From Oscillospiraceae bacterium (GTDB lineage: Bacteria > Bacillota_A > Clostridia > Oscillospirales > Oscillospiraceae): 7,083 bases of DNA. The notes under the pieces were generated by a model. The model ran no database searches. It was not told the DNA's origin and worked only from the letters and a program-made list of their open reading frames with translations. Shown in pieces: positions 6,180 to 7,083 of the stretch. Every line of letters begins with the position of its first letter. The first letter of the stretch is position 1. The translations under genes and the position numbers were made by a program. Where the stretch lies: contig CADAPN010000106.1 of NCBI GenBank assembly GCA_902789835.1, forward strand, positions 1 through 7,083, given 5' to 3'.

Positions 6180-6516
6180 CGAAGTCCCTCCCCAGATCGT
6201 CTGTTTCCATTTTCTTCTCCGGCCGGTAGCCATGGCTGTAGGCGCCCTTGGCAATCGCGTGAGAACCGACCGGGTTGGTCACCATGATCATCAGCGCAAT
6301 CACGGCGATTTTGATCGCCGCACCGGCGCTGTGCATGATCACGGCGGCATAAAGCACACCGCCGACCGCCACGCCGAGCATGCCCAGCGTGGAGACGCAG
6401 GTGGATGCCTGCATACGGCTGAACGGATCGGGCATCTTCAGAATACCGATGGTGCCGGCACACGCAAACACCAGCCCGACCGCGATCAGGAGATCAATGA
6501 TGATCCGAATCAACAT
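6172..6516 (-). CDS. mnhG: Na+/H+ antiporter subunit G (MnhG/MrpG/MbhC family)
   Basis: This 114-residue membrane subunit belongs to the Mrp module. It has three predicted helices (about residues 4-25, 41-61 and 68-87) and family motifs: GTIGILKMPDPFSRMQA with the following STCVSTLGMLGV, and IMVTNPVGSHAIAKGAY near the end. The charged tail (YRPEKKMETDDLGRDFDE) is cytoplasmic-like. I chose the ATG at 6516 because a strong ribosome site, AAAGGGAGG at 6524-6532, lies 7 nt upstream and the protein then begins exactly where MnhG proteins do. In this sequence the damaged mnhF reads into it in frame, so MnhG may be made both alone from this internal start and as the tail of the fusion. The stop overlaps the next gene by 8 nt. 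The gene itself looks intact. Confidence 0.92.
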   Translation of the reverse strand: MLIRIIIDLLIAVGLVFACAGTIGILKMPDPFSRMQASTCVSTLGMLGVAVGGVLYAAVIMHSAGAAIKIAVIALMIMVTNPVGSHAIAKGAYSHGYRPEKKMETDDLGRDFDE

Positions 6517-6759
6517 TGTGAAACCTCCCTTTCTTGTCGAGATATCTGCCGACGGCAATGGTATCGATGATAGTGCGATATCCAGATACACGCCTCTTCC
6601 GCTGAAGAGCGAGAAGAGGATCATCGCGCAGCACAGCAGAATGTCTACGCTGTCGCCGGCGACCATCCGGTCTGCGGCCGTGGGGCCTTTGACCAGGCGA
6701 TATACACAGATGAACGCCAGCAGAGCAAAGAATATCGCAAATATCAGCAGATCGTTCAT
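6172..6759 (-). CDS. Open fused MnhF'-MnhG frame (195 aa) created by the mnhF frameshift
   Basis: Read literally, the sequence has one uninterrupted frame from the mnhF start to the mnhG stop. It joins MnhF helices 1 and 2 (residues 1-63) to complete MnhG through an 18-residue linker, SSIPLPSADISTRKGGFT, that has no family similarity and is just the out-of-frame reading of the old mnhF end. MnhF helix 3 is lost. By the positive-inside rule, the MnhF N-terminus and the linker would both lie outside, the same side predicted for the MnhG N-terminus, so the fusion is at least topologically possible. Whether it is a functional fusion, a tolerated mutation or an artefact cannot be told from the sequence. 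This entry overlaps the separate mnhF and mnhG entries and is the alternative reading of the same bases. Confidence 0.5.
   Translation of the reverse strand: MNDLLIFAIFFALLAFICVYRLVKGPTAADRMVAGDSVDILLCCAMILFSLFSGRGVYLDIALSSIPLPSADISTRKGGFTMLIRIIIDLLIAVGLVFACAGTIGILKMPDPFSRMQASTCVSTLGMLGVAVGGVLYAAVIMHSAGAAIKIAVIALMIMVTNPVGSHAIAKGAYSHGYRPEKKMETDDLGRDFDE
6494..6759 (-). pseudogene. mnhF: mnhF (MrpF/MbhB) with frameshifting deletion in its third membrane helix
   Basis: MnhF is a three-helix subunit of the antiporter module. Helix 1 (NDLLIFAIFFALLAFICVYRL), the cytoplasmic loop KGPTAADRMVAGDSVD, helix 2 and the conserved VYLDIAL are read from the ATG at 6759. About position 6572 the frame breaks. 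The family normally continues from DIAL through roughly eight hydrophobic residues into a G/D-T-IA-GRYL end. Here that end (IIDTIAVGRYLDKKGRF, then HNVDSDHH and a TGA at 6496-6494) lies in a different frame immediately after GCACT. The offset means 3n+1 bases are missing (or 3n+2 gained); the short gap favours a deletion, perhaps 10-19 nt. The recovered tail would overlap mnhG by 23 nt, a normal arrangement for this operon. As read, the original frame runs into mnhG without a stop. A sequencing or assembly error remains possible. Confidence 0.8.
6524..6532 (-). promoter_or_regulatory. Ribosome binding site for free-standing mnhG
   Basis: AAAGGGAGG stands 7 nt before the mnhG ATG at 6516 and is still intact inside the fused mnhF'-mnhG frame. 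Its survival supports mnhG having been a separate gene and suggests that unfused MnhG is still made. Confidence 0.7.
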
Positions 6760-7083
6760 TGCCATACCCTCCTCAGTCCTTTTTCCAGCGTTCCCTTGAT
6801 CTCCTCGCCGGCCTTCACCGGATCGGTTTCCTTGACATCGATCCAGTGTACATAGAGGTAATTCTGTCCGTCCTCTTCCGTGGCCTCCATGGTGATGGTG
6901 CCCGGCGTCAGAGTGATGGAGTTGGAAAGTGCCGCGAGACCGTAGTCCGATTTCATCTCGGTCGGGACCTTCACGATGCCCGGATTGATGTCCTTGCAGC
7001 CGCCGAAGCAGATCCGCGCCATGTTGAGATTGGCCTTGATGAGCTCACCGACAAAGGTGAAGCACCAGAAACCGATCATGGCG
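6756..7083 (-). CDS. mnhE: Na+/H+ antiporter subunit E (MnhE/MrpE/MbhA family), 5' end cut by window
   Basis: This is a membrane subunit of the Mrp-type cation/proton antiporter module that also forms part of Mbh and Mbs complexes. The visible part has the family core: a helix-end segment ELIKANLNMARICF, then PGIVKVPTEMKSDYGLAALSNSITLTPGT (split in the protein by no gap), and the later block LYVHWIDV, all typical of the soluble C-terminal half of MnhE. The family is usually about 160 residues; only about 108 are visible, and the frame stays open to the window edge (GCC codon before the ATG at 7079). I therefore read the N-terminal membrane helices as lying outside the window and do not take the 7079 ATG as the true start. 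Its TGA overlaps the preferred mnhF start in an ATGA tetranucleotide (6756-6759), so translation is probably coupled. Confidence 0.93.
   Translation of the reverse strand, partial: AMIGFWCFTFVGELIKANLNMARICFGGCKDINPGIVKVPTEMKSDYGLAALSNSITLTPGTITMEATEEDGQNYLYVHWIDVKETDPVKAGEEIKGTLEKGLRRVWQ
6767..6774 (-). promoter_or_regulatory. Ribosome binding site that decides the mnhF start
   Basis: GAGGAGGG lies 7 nt before the ATG at 6759 but only 1 nt before the in-frame ATG at 6765. The usual spacing is met only by the 6759 start, which also gives the ATGA overlap with the mnhE stop seen at other junctions in this operon. I therefore place the mnhF start at 6759. Confidence 0.7.

Noticed and set aside
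5925..6254. Longer 109-residue version of the MbhD-like protein starting at 6254
   Set aside because: The extra 25 residues are basic and out of frame with mnhG, while the ATG at 6179 has a strong ribosome site and begins at the first helix.
6756..6765. Start of mnhF at 6765
   Set aside because: The ribosome site would be only 1 nt away; the ATG at 6759 has 7-nt spacing and the ATGA overlap seen elsewhere in the operon.
1..7083. CRISPR arrays, tRNA or rRNA genes, insertion sequences, phage attachment sites
   Set aside because: No regular exact repeats, cloverleaf-like segments, transposase frames or terminal inverted repeats were seen; apart from the left edge the window is continuous coding sequence.

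Overview
The window is one densely packed, leftward (minus-strand) operon for a membrane-bound, ferredoxin-linked ion-translocating complex of the Mrp-antiporter/Mbh/Mbs (group 4 NiFe-hydrogenase-related) type. The GC-rich sequence, strong AGGAGG-type ribosome sites, subunit similarity to clostridial complexes, and a small secreted protein with a Gram-positive sorting-type tail suggest an anaerobic Firmicute, probably a Clostridia/Oscillospiraceae-like gut lineage. No marker gene fixes the taxon, so this is inference.

Layout in the direction of transcription (right to left). A 5'-truncated MnhE (7083-6756) is followed by a damaged mnhF (6759-6494), mnhG (6516-6172), an MbhD/DUF4040 subunit (6179-5925), an MbhE-type subunit (5928-5566), mnhB (5576-5130), mnhC (5112-4762) and a large MnhD-type ion-pumping subunit (4765-2801). 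Then come a NuoH/MbhM-type membrane anchor (2787-1774), a NuoB/MbhJ-type [4Fe-4S] subunit (1758-1303) and an unusual NuoI/MbhN-type protein with a second ferredoxin fused through a long Ala/Pro/Lys/Glu linker (1303-395). A 72-residue secreted, single-span protein (364-146) and a perfect 13-bp hairpin (100-129) close the unit. The AT-rich left edge (1-60) carries a possible promoter and palindromic operator for the next leftward gene. Genes overlap by 1-23 nt or are separated by 13-30 nt, so they are almost certainly co-transcribed and largely translationally coupled.

How it should work, from known Mbh/Mbs complexes: reduced ferredoxin passes electrons through the NuoI-like and NuoB-like clusters, the NuoH-like subunit couples redox chemistry to the membrane, MnhD moves protons, and the MnhBCEFG/MbhDE module exchanges Na+ for H+.

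Two things stand out. First, the NuoC- and NuoD-like subunits (MbhK/MbhL), including the catalytic large subunit, are absent from the place where mbs/mbx-type operons carry them: the NuoB stop overlaps the NuoI-like start by one base. Second, mnhF has lost 3n+1 bases in its last membrane helix, which puts it in frame with mnhG and makes a 195-residue F-G fusion; the original mnhF C-terminus is still readable in another frame. The tethered ferredoxin and the mini sorting-signal protein are further features not standard for this family.
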